Assembly: GCA_009760855.2 (NCBI GenBank)
Contig: WPIO01000083.1
Span: forward strand, 374,001-400,000
Reading direction: 5' to 3'
Length of the DNA: 26,000 nt
From: Cristatella mucedo
Taxonomy: Eukaryota > Bryozoa > Phylactolaemata > Cristatellidae
Position numbers and translations under genes: made by a program. Shown here piece by piece: positions 18,663-26,000 of this stretch (position 1 is its first letter; each line of letters starts with the position of its first letter). The notes beneath the pieces are model-generated. The model saw nothing but the letters and a program-made list of their open reading frames with translations, was not told the DNA's origin and ran no database searches.

Positions 18663-19121
18663 GTAAGCGCGCGCGACGCCAAAGAGTCCGCCGGACGACG
18701 CGCCGCCGCCGCCGAACGTCAGCGGTGGCGGCGTCCGGCGGCGGCAAATGCGCTTTGGGCATCGAGCGTTCTGGTTTTCGCGAACGTCCGCGTTATTGCA
18801 CCCGCTCGCCTGGCGTGCATCTATATACCTTTTCTTGCGTTCGCGTTAGCTAATCCAAGCAACGTCGTGCGTATGTCGTTGTGTATACTGTCCGGAGCCA
18901 GTGATCATAGCTGACGCTCGCCGTAAGATTAGGATATGAAAACCGCAGGACTATTTACCTCGGTTCACTAAAGATCCTCATAGTTTTGCAAAGCTACTGT
19001 TTGATGCGGCTGAAAGTGGATTGTTTAATGTAACCAAGGAGGAAGTTTAAGAGTAACTCAAAGAGGAAGTTAAAGAGTATCTTTCGAAGGCTCAGGTCGC
19101 GACGAACAAAGCCAGAATGTC
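18663..19121. other. No gene recognised
   Basis: CpG-rich to about 18800, then mixed. The 14-20-bp motif GAGGAAGTTWAAGAGTA occurs twice around 19039-19079 as a diverged tandem repeat. Confidence 0.4.
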
Positions 19122-19146
19122 GGGGGGGGGGGTGGGGTGGGGTGGC
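19122..19146 (+). other. G-rich run with G-quadruplex potential
   Basis: The sequence is G11-T-G4-T-G4-T-GG on the + strand. Four or more runs of at least three G separated by single T bases satisfy the usual intramolecular quadruplex pattern. Confidence 0.8.
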
Positions 19147-19160
19147 GAAGGCCCTCTGAG

Positions 19161-19196
19161 ATGGATTTGAACTTGATGCATGGATTTGAACTTGAT
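19161..19196. repeat. 17-bp direct repeat
   Basis: ATGGATTTGAACTTGAT occurs at 19161-19177 and 19180-19196, two bases apart. Probably a recent slippage duplication. Confidence 0.95.
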
Positions 19197-20430
19197 CTGG
19201 CTGGCATCTCGAGTTTGGATCTCGAACGGGTGCTCTCTAGAGGAAGGGCTGCGAGCAAGCCGGCGGCGACGGCGTTGAGCGGCATCGATTGCACGGTGCA
19301 GGGGCCGACGGCAGCTTCACCCGAGGTGGGGGGGAGCTCGAGCCAGCGGAGCTGCCAGGTCGCACTGCCTCGGTCTCACTGGGCCTCGAGCCGGTAGAGC
19401 TCACGCCTCCAAGGGAAATGAAGTCGAAGGAGAAACTCCATCAATTCGCGGTCCGTATATATAGCATTCCGTAATGAAGGAGGAAACCACATTAATTCTC
19501 ACAAGCATCTTAAGAAGGCTAACTAACTGGCTCTACTGTAGGGAACGGGCATAGCAGAAAGCCGGTGTACCTGGTCGTGTGGCGGGATCCGTCGAGCATC
19601 GCCTGCTCGCGATTTGCGATGCTTCTAGAACCGGCGGGTAAGCAAAGGACTCGTCATGGCTGGACTGGGGCGTTTGCACCACAGAGGAACTTCGTGCTGA
19701 TGCCTGTGAAAGAGAGAATCGTGCACTTGAAGTAGAGGAGATACACGCGAGTTGAGAAAAGGCTTGCAGAAGCAGTGCAGTAGCCGAAACAGGTTCGCTG
19801 GACGACTTAGGAAACGGCTCTACGTACCAAGATCGCGTGACCACCGAGCAGTCTCGCTAGGAACCAGACCGACCGGCTCGCCTCCTTGCCTCGCGTTACG
19901 TATGACCAGCTGTCGTCGGCACCGCGTAATTTGGTGACGTGGCAACTCCATAGACGTAACAGTTACGGGAAACGTCATGCAGTCAGACGCTCAGAGGTCA
20001 TTTTTATAATAATGGGGCCGCGAGGAGTCGTTAAGCATGCACGCGCAGATACACAATCGGGCGCTCGTGTTCCTGAAGAAACTGACTTCGAGAGCATTTG
20101 AAATTAAGTGTGAGGATATCGAGACAGTCCGAATGGTTCCTTCCACATGAGGGACGGGATGCGACGGCCTCCCTTAAGTGTCATTCAGGACCAGGATGGT
20201 CTTTCGATACATGACCTGTTGAAGCCCAGGGTCATCTCTGAGAGATGGTGGCACACCTTCACAGTGTTGATTTACCCCAGGAGGCAATGTCGACGCATCC
20301 GCGTCCGGACATCGACCCGCGGGCAGTGGGCCTGAAAGCTGCTATTTTGCTTTGCTGACCACGCCTAGGGAGGACAACACGGAAAAGGAAGGTGAGCCAT
20401 TATGAAGACTTAGCTGACCACTGCACGACT
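19197..20430. other. No gene supported
   Basis: Mixed DNA with open frames up to about 100 codons on both strands and no motif. An 8-bp inverted repeat (AGCATCGC 19595-19602 with GCGATGCT 19616-19623) is present. The part from about 20110 to 20430 might be internal sequence of an LTR element if the edge at 20443 is real, but no gag or pol motif is visible. Confidence 0.35.
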
Positions 20431-20442
20431 AAGGGGCGGAAA
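20431..20442 (+). other. Possible LTR-retrotransposon polypurine tract and LTR start
   Basis: AAGGGGCGGAAA is followed directly by TGTTGAAATATTGG, the arrangement of a polypurine tract next to the 5' TG of a 3' LTR in Ty3/Gypsy-like elements. No second LTR, integrase or RT remnant was found in the window, and the far end of the LTR is not clear. This is weak and rests on one junction. Confidence 0.15.
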
Positions 20443-20962
20443 TGTTGAAATATTGGCAGTGGAAGTGAGTGCCCAATGTAGATCGGTAAATCGATTATCT
20501 CTTTGTTTTATTCCGTTGTGGTTTTTCGGGGTAAGCGTCGACATCGCGAAGTCAAAGAGTTGATATTTGCAGCTGAACTAAGTCGCACTTGGATAGAGTC
20601 ACGTAGTACGCAAGGCTACATCGCGGAGGATCAGCAGGGGCCTCTATTCAGTATTCAGAAAATATGCGAAATACAAATTCATTCTATATCGGTAATCAGT
20701 AATCATCAATCTCGACTCTGACTGTGTTCCGACGCAGACCAGCCAACGGCCAGCGTTTGCCAGCATAGCATCTCGTCTAGCGAGAGAGCTTCTTTACTTA
20801 TTGGCCAATCTAGTCTAAGGGTATAGCGATGAGTCTCCGACCCTCGATAATTTTGCTATCGGTCGTGGTTAGGTTTTTTATTTGTTCCGTGGCTATATCA
20901 GACAGCCAGCAGGTATCATTCGGTGAAGCCGGTTGATCGGTCCGCCGGTCTGACCAAGATAT
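20443..20962. other. No gene recognised (LTR or unique DNA)
   Basis: AT-richer DNA. A minus-strand frame at 20810-21013 reads through the hairpin cluster and has no known motif. Confidence 0.35.
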
Positions 20963-21037
20963 CCGATTGCAGGCAATCGGTTCAATAGTCGGCTTGCTTG
21001 CAGCCTCGGTCACTGCATCTGCAGTGACCGAGGCTGC
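20963..21037. other. Two adjacent near-perfect palindromes (8-bp and 18-bp arms)
   Basis: CCGATTGC-AG-GCAATCGG occupies 20963-20980. Twenty bases later GCAGCCTCGGTCACTGCA (21000-21017) is followed by the 2-base spacer TC and its exact reverse complement (21020-21037). Both have a 2-nt centre. The larger one would be one of the strongest cruciform or hairpin formers in the window. Confidence 0.92.
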
Positions 21038-21140
21038 CGGCCCTAGCTATTCACCACTGGCTTGAGTCATTTCTTTCCTCCTGCAGGCGCCCGCCCGGCG
21101 GTATCGCACTGTAGCCAAGTCGGCCACCAGCTTTTAAGGA

Positions 21141-21412
21141 TCTGACCTCCGAGACTGCCTCTAATCTCAGACCTCCAAGACTGCCTCTGACCTCTGACCG
21201 CCAAGACTGCCTCTGACCTCAAACCGCCGAGACTGCCTCTGACCTCTGACCGCAATGGCTGCGTCTGACCTCAGTCCGCCGAGACTGCCTCTGACCTCTG
21301 ACAGCCAAGACTGCCTCTGACCGCCAAGACTACCTCTGACCTCAGACCGCCGAGACTGCCTCTGACCTCTTACCGCAATGACTGCCTCTGACCTCTGACC
21401 GCTGAAACTGCC
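21141..21412. repeat. 26-bp minisatellite, about 11 units, with dimeric higher-order pattern
   Basis: The unit is TCTGACCTCTGACCGCCAAG plus ACTGCC. Variants with CTCAGACCGCCGAG alternate with variants carrying CTCTGACCGCAATG or CCAAG across the array (units near 21219, 21271 and 21342 against 21193, 21245, 21297 and 21368). One unit is shortened to 19 bp near 21320. The period is not a multiple of 3, so open frames through it are not coding evidence. Confidence 0.95.
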
Positions 21413-21782
21413 GTGCAGCAGCAGCAGGAGCGAGTGCCATGTGGCAACTTCACCGTGAGGAGCTCATATCGGTTCCACTTTCGTGACTTCCATGACACTT
21501 CTTTGACGATTCGAATGGATGAGGGAGACGAAGACCACATGGTTTCACTACATTGCAAGCCAAGCGCGTGTCTATTAAAAAAATAGAATTTCGAAAAAGC
21601 GATGTCAGGGAACTCCAAATGTTCGTCCAAAACGGCCGCGGCTGCCTTAGACAGCGATACGCGCATGCCTTGCTGGTTGCTCACGTCGTGACGCTTTGAC
21701 TGGACATTACCCGAGAATGCTAGTGCATTCGCTCGCCTCGTCGCTTGACACTCTCGATGCATTCATTTTTCTACGGGCGAGC
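21413..21782. other. No gene recognised
   Basis: Mixed DNA starting with a short CAG run (GCAGCAGCAGCAG, about 21415-21427). A minus-strand frame covers 21370-21762 but starts in the minisatellite and has no motif. Confidence 0.4.
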
Positions 21783-21867
21783 TATATAATAAGCGTCCCT
21801 TTTCGGGCTGTAGTTTTTCGCTCCTGCCCGCCAAAGCTCCAGCGGTTTTGAGCACACCACCGACGTG

Positions 21868-21925
<58 letters not shown>

Positions 21926-22109
21926 TCACACTTTCGTTTTCCACCTCTATCTCTCACTCGCTCCCTGGGACAGTGGATTCCGCGTCGCGATAGCCGTGAG
22001 TCTGGACCTTCATTTTTCTCAGCCGGTGATTCACCCTCGTGATGCATGGCCTGGCAACACTGCCAGCGATCCATACTGCTCCCCCACCCAGCCGCAGAGA
22101 CGCTCAGGC
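21783..22109 (+). promoter_or_regulatory. Candidate TATA promoter with short exon ending at a GTAAGT donor
   Basis: TATATAA at 21783-21789 would place initiation near 21810-21820. The next roughly 300 bp include a (CT)n run, then ATGs at 22042 and 22046, and end in CAGGC|GTAAGT (intron from 22110). From 22042 the peptide would be MHGLATLPAIHTAPPPSRRD and a few more residues. From 22046 (G at +4) it starts MAWQHCQRS. Neither frame gives phase 0 at the donor. A second donor, ATCC|GTAAGT, lies at 22131. Confidence is limited by the lack of transcript data. Confidence 0.25.
21868..21921. repeat. (CT)n microsatellite
   Basis: A nearly pure CT run with a TTT interruption at its start. It would lie in the 5' UTR of the candidate exon described at 21783-22109. 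Confidence 0.95.
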
Positions 22110-22542
22110 GTAAGTGCGAGTTAATTATCCGTAAGTTGTGCCTTTGTGATTGACGCTGAGCGTGGGAGGGGAGACGGCGGCCGACACTACGCCGAGCGCC
22201 TCGCTGGACGTCCAGTGCAGCTACTTCTCTCCCTCCCCCGTCCGTGACGTTTTAGTAGCGGCCGGAGAGGATTGCTAGCACTCTCCTTTCCCCACATGGA
22301 AAGAACAGCTGTGACGCCGAAAGATAAACGTCGCTGGCGCTTCGGTTGCTGGTCGCTAGCATGTAGCTTAGGCATTCCACTCATGCAGAAGGTGCATTAC
22401 CAGAACTTACCTGGACTACCTTTACTTGCACTGCCTGTCACCTGAAGAATTGGGGTAGGGGGGCAAAACGACTTACTCGTCCCAAGAAGTGCAGATCCTC
22501 GACTTTTTAGTCGCTGCGTCGTGAGGTCAGCATTACCGGAGT
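22110..22542. other. No gene recognised
   Basis: Mixed DNA following the donors at 22110 and 22131. It contains the small palindrome CTGGACGTCCAG near 22204 and no recognisable element before the LINE tail. Confidence 0.45.
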
Positions 22543-23137
22543 TCATAATAAGAATAATAATACCAATGCACTTGATAAAGCGCCCTCAGATAACTCAATC
22601 TCTTTCTAGGCGCTTTACATTTGCTGCAAATGGAAACGCGATTGAATTGTAAGTAATATATGCTTGATAAACAACATGAGTAACATGGTTAGGGGTGACA
22701 TCCACAGGGTCAGCATGCAAATGTGGTTAGTGGCAGCATGCACAGTGTCAGCACGCATAAGCACATCAAGGACGAATCACAGGGACTCGCTAAATGCTGT
22801 CCTAAATAGGTGTGTTTTTAAGTTCTTTTTAAATGTGGTCAAGTCAGGGGATGTTCTGACGCAAGTCGGGAGGGAGTTCCAGGCTTGGGAGCAAACGAAC
22901 TAAACGCTCGGTCTCCAAAGGATTTGAGGTTTGTACAAGGTATTGGTAGACTGTTGGATTCCGACGACAAAATCTTGAAGTCAATCCGTTGCTTGACTGG
23001 TAGCCAGTGCAGGTCGGCGAGAAGTGGTGTGATGTGGCAACTGCGAAGCTCGCGACTGACAAGCCTAGCTGCAGAGTTGTGCACCGGCTGTAAGCGCCTT
23101 ATTGCGCATGCCGGTAGGCCAACAAGCAGTTAGCTAG
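22543..23137 (-). mobile_element. L2/CR1-clade LINE 3' end (copy 2), internally deleted
   Basis: Same element, orientation and 5' limit as copy 1. The tail is ATAATAAGAATAATAATA (+ strand, 22543-22562), then the 3' UTR and the ORF2 C-terminus. Minus-strand reading gives NSAARLVSREL, HITPLLADLHWLPVKQRIDFKIL and FGDRAFSSFAPK. About 87 bp (29 codons, in frame) present in copy 1 between KVLS and SESN is missing. A 1-bp loss after APK shifts frame. The true C-terminus LKTHLFRTAFSESL is kept. It is non-functional. Confidence 0.9.
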
Positions 23138-23944
23138 GTTGCCTCATAAGATCCAATCCGAGGCTGAGCGGCCTTCACCTGGGCAGAGACCGTGTCCTCA
23201 ATCCGGCGGCGTTCAATAAGAGTGGGCGAAAAAGCGTAGCAGCTCGATCTGCCGATGATTCACGCCACGCACGGGTCTCGGACGTTAAGTGGGAACAAAG
23301 CAATCGTTAGGCGCCTCGGCTTCAAAGTAACGCGCTAATTAATGAACAATACGCGGCCGTGAACGCAGCCGGCGGCCGCGGCAGCCGAAGGGCCGGAGGC
23401 GACGCCGCTTATTCGGATCGGCTCAGACGCCGACTAAGAGGGCCCTAAGAGAGCGTTGCTCGGGACGATGGCTCCGTCGTGCTGCCGGCGTAACGTAACG
23501 TAACGCCTCGTCCCGCTGGCTCGGCCCGCTGAGCTGGAGCATGCGCTCTGAGGCGTCGCCTCAGGCCTGAGCAGCGGTCTCAAGAGGAGGCCGCGAGCTA
23601 TCAGCCGGCGAGTTTCGTGAGCGCCGGCGATGGAAATAGCTGCTAGACGCTGCAATTCGCTCGCTACGCGAGCTGGGAACTCAGTGACGTCCTCACTTCA
23701 GGGTCTTTGCGGCAGCGAGCGACTCAGCGACGCGAGGTCAGCAGCTGACTCAGCGGCTCTCGCTAATTGTTGCCATTTACGAAATTGCAGCCGTCAGCGA
23801 ATTCCCCAATCATTTGATAGTGATCGTGACCTGCGCGGCCGATAAGCAAGATGGAGTGGGTAGTAGGGAAGCGTGAAACATTCCTTGCAACCTTGGAAGT
23901 CAAAATTGCCAGTCCAAAATGCAAGGCTGACGTCTCAACGCACA
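23138..23944. other. CpG-rich DNA, candidate promoter region of the exon at 23945
   Basis: GC-rich from about 23150 to 23760, with GGCC- and CGCC-rich stretches, a GTAACGTAACGTAACG triplication near 23488, and small open frames. It becomes mixed from 23760. The segment next to 23945 would be the 5' UTR of the candidate exon. No TATA box is obvious. Confidence 0.35.
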
Positions 23945-24112
23945 ATGAAATTTAGCGCTGTCGGCGAATCGGATTCGAAGCCGGATCCCGGAGAACCCGT
24001 AGCGGACCGAGATCCGGAGCGGAAGCAGCCGCCCTGCGATCCGGAGCCCACCATCGCTGCAGTATACTCCCGGCGGATTTCAAGTATGCTCGCGCACGAA
24101 GGCAGCGAGCAT
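23945..24112 (+). CDS. Best candidate first coding exon (56 codons) with GTAAGA donor
   Basis: The ATG at 23945 (A at -3) reads MKFSAVGESDSKPDPGEP, continues through DPERKQPPCDPEPTIAAVYS and ends RRISSMLAHEGSEH at 24112. CAT|GTAAGA follows, phase 0. The composition is mixed (acidic and Pro-rich with a basic RRISSM patch) rather than the Arg/Ala/Ser bias of the chance frames nearby, and wobble bases vary freely. RRISS resembles a PKA-type basic site, but no domain is recognised. It would be the N-terminus of a gene whose later exons lie beyond the window or downstream in it. Confidence 0.45.
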
Positions 24113-24354
24113 GTAAGAGCTGGAAAAGCCATGTGCGTCACTCATCACGAGTCTCATCACCAGCCGCTGTCGTCACACGTGCTGAATCGTAACTACCTCG
24201 ATGCGCTTATTGCTCGTACTCTGGTGCCGGGCAGCAGCTTCTGCGCTCGATCGATTCGCACAGTGCCGCCATTCTGGCTGCGCTGCCGAGCTTCGAATCC
24301 GTACGTGAAGCAACCGCTGGCCACAGGAAGCGGCCGGCGCCAACCTATCGACTA

Positions 24355-24576
24355 ATGGCGTTCGCATTCGCATCAAGCATCTCATCCGCGCGATACAACT
24401 TCGGAAGTCATGCAATGGCTGTGGCCCGCCATCTTATGGAGCGGAGTAAAGGGTCGGCTACTTTAGCTGTCTCGCCAAATGTGGCGTCAGATAAAGAACG
24501 CCTTGGCGAATTGCGATCCTCTCGCAGCGACCGTGCAGGATTGACTTTCGTAGGACCCCAATCGCCGACCGGGATG
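24355..24576 (+). CDS. Candidate coding exon (74 codons) with GTAAAG donor
   Basis: The ATG at 24355 (G at +4, weak -3) opens MAFAFASSISSARYNFGSHA and runs to TFVGPQSPTGM at 24576, followed by GATG|GTAAAG, phase 0. It lies 240 bp after the donor at 24113, so it would be an alternative first exon or a following exon. I see no strong acceptor just before it. No domain. The frame stays open 34 codons past the donor. Confidence 0.22.
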
Positions 24577-24734
24577 GTAAAGTGCCAGCACCTCGCCCTA
24601 CCCCACCCCCCTCCCGGAGGCTACGACCCTGCCTACTCTCGTCAGAGGCTAGCTTTCCATCCGTTCGATGTCACGTGATTTCCGACAGCCGGTTCTTTCC
24701 TGCCCATCCGTATGCTTGCTAACAGGCTCCACCT

Positions 24735-24804
24735 TTCCAACTTTATGAAGCCCGCTCAAAGAGCTTTATTTTTTCCAACTTTATGAAGCCCGCTCAAAGA
24801 GCTT
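24735..24804. repeat. 32-bp perfect direct duplication
   Basis: The 32-bp segment starting TTCCAACTTTATGAAGCCCG and ending CTCAAAGAGCTT is present at 24735-24766 and exactly repeated at 24773-24804, with ATTTTT between. The absence of any difference implies a recent event. Confidence 0.97.
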
Positions 24805-25122
24805 CGACGGCGGCCAAAATACGTCTGTGCGCCGAGCTGCTTTAGCGACCGGCGACCTCGACCTGAGAGGCGACGAATAGGGAGGCGAAGAAGCACGGTC
24901 GCCCAAAAGCTTGAGCGCGTCCATTAGCTCGTTGTTTTCCAACTTGCTACGCTTGAGTCCACACGGCAGTGTCTCGGGCGCGCGTCGCCAACGCCTACGA
25001 GCACGTGCCGACGATGCCGACAGCGCGGCCTACGGCCTCAGCTCCGCTCGCCGCAGCGAGCGGAGCTTTCGCGAGCGGTTGTCGCTTCCGGCTGCTTCTT
25101 GCGTGCTCCTTGCGGCGAGCGC
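24805..25122. other. CpG-rich DNA with a 12-bp hairpin
   Basis: AGCTCCGCTCGC (25040-25051), loop CGCA, GCGAGCGGAGCT (25056-25067) form a perfect 12-bp stem. Otherwise the DNA is GC-rich without a recognisable gene. Confidence 0.55.
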
Positions 25123-25434
25123 ATGAGCCCTCCACCTCCACGCGTAGCCTTTACCTTGTCTCGTCACTCTCGCATTGAGCTAGTGGCGTGCACCGGTGCA
25201 CCGTCTCCGAAATCCTCCGAAACGGTCGATAGCGTGCCAACGGTGCGAGCTGCGCTCGGGCGCTTCAAAATTGGATGGAAGGCGGATCGATCTTCGCGAA
25301 GCTCAGTTAGCAGCGCCCTAGAGAAAGATAAGAGAATCTACCTAGCCCAACCCTCTGCCGCCACTCTAGGATACAGCTACGGATGCAGCTGCAGCATCTG
25401 CGAATGCTTCCCGGTGCGTCTGCACGGAATCTAG
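25123..25434 (+). CDS. Unassigned open frame, 103 codons, Cys-rich C-terminus
   Basis: The ATG at 25123 reads MSPPPPRVAFTLSRHSRIEL and ends YGCSCSICECFPVRLHGI before the TAG at 25432-25434. The latter half has varied codon endings and includes KDKRIYLAQPSAATLGYSYG. Four Cys lie within eight residues near the end. There is no signal peptide or family I can name. It may be a real terminal exon or short gene, or a chance frame. There is no poly-A signal directly after it. Confidence 0.22.
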   Translation: MSPPPPRVAFTLSRHSRIELVACTGAPSPKSSETVDSVPTVRAALGRFKIGWKADRSSRSSVSSALEKDKRIYLAQPSAATLGYSYGCSCSICECFPVRLHGI

Positions 25435-26000
25435 ACGTCTTGCTCCCATCGCTGACCTTTCACGGGACGACAGCGTCAGCTCCGCAGTCACGTACGCCTA
25501 CTTCCGGCTAGGTCAAACGACAAAAATCCGGGCCAGCTTAGATAAGGATACCGCAGTCAAGCAGGTCCGTCAATTCGTGACGTAACGTGAAGACTTGTGT
25601 AGCTCACTCCTTGCGGGTCTTACAGCCTGTCGGTCTTCATAGGCTGCCCATCGAGGAACGTGTGGAAGTTGAAAGTTCTGTCATTCACTTGCGACAGGTC
25701 CTTTTATTGTCTCTTTCCGGCCTACCTATCGAAAATACTTCCTAATCAAGCTTAATCCTAATCAAGGCAACGCTCGCTCAAGGCCACGCTCTGCCCGCAC
25801 CGCCCTCACAGCAGAGCCGATGGCTCCGACTGGCGCGCGCGAAGTCTGGCGACAACGTAAGTGAGCTCGACGGGTCCGGCGTGCACTGCACTACGGTCTG
25901 CAGCACAGCCAGCGGCGGCGTAGCCGGCACAGTAGGCCGCGGCCACTGTGGCAGAATCGATGCTCGCACAACTGCTCCCGCTCGAAGACGCGATGAAGAC
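25435..26000. other. No gene recognised
   Basis: Mixed DNA becoming GC-rich after about 25780. A CTAATCAAG motif occurs twice at about 25742-25766 (CTAATCAAGCTTAATCCTAATCAAG). A minus-strand frame at 25778-25969 has no motif. Confidence 0.45.

Noticed and set aside
21067-21255. Repeat protein on the minus strand
   Set aside because: It is the 26-bp minisatellite in translation; the period is not a multiple of three, so the peptide changes frame every unit.

Overview
The window looks like nuclear DNA from an animal, probably an invertebrate. CpG is not depleted, long CpG-rich stretches alternate with AT-richer DNA, (GA)n/(CT)n microsatellites reach about 150-600 bp, and there are degraded L2/CR1-clade LINE 3' ends and a family of tRNA-derived SINEs. 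There are no operons, Shine-Dalgarno sites or compact genes. The lineage cannot be fixed from this sequence. A chelicerate or another invertebrate with a repeat-rich, GC-mosaic genome would fit, but that is inference. No complete protein-coding gene with a recognisable domain was found.

Layout. Bases 1-6,900 are mostly CpG-rich, with two SINE copies, a (GA)n block, a (GGC)14 tract, a 19-bp perfect GC hairpin and several possible first exons that end in good splice donors on the + strand. Bases 7,000-14,800 are AT-richer and dominated by repeats: a pyrimidine-rich degenerate minisatellite, a LINE scrap next to a SINE, a 35-bp minisatellite, a 600-bp polypurine tract, three more SINEs (one inverted), a clear LINE 3' end on the minus strand and a 150-bp (CT)n tract. 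Bases 14,800-18,800 are CpG-rich again, with more candidate exons, a miRNA-like hairpin and a perfect 26-bp palindrome. Bases 19,000-23,140 hold a possible LTR-element edge, a cluster of near-perfect hairpins, a 26-bp minisatellite, a TATA-containing candidate promoter and a second LINE copy. Bases 23,140-26,000 return to CpG-rich DNA with the most protein-like candidate first exon (23,945-24,112).

Interpretation. Most single-exon candidates lie on the + strand, are short (37-74 codons), start with ATG (usually in acceptable context) and end exactly at a GTRAG-type donor. This would fit the 5' part of one large gene with several alternative promoters and first exons, the window being mainly its introns. 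It is a hypothesis: the candidates were noticed partly by reading through donors in frame, so their shared phase 0 is biased, and at least one good candidate (18,479-18,662) ends in phase 1. The firmest results are the SINE family, with a conserved post-B-box stem-loop that shows a compensatory base-pair change, and three copies of one LINE 3' end, two of which stop at the same 5' point.
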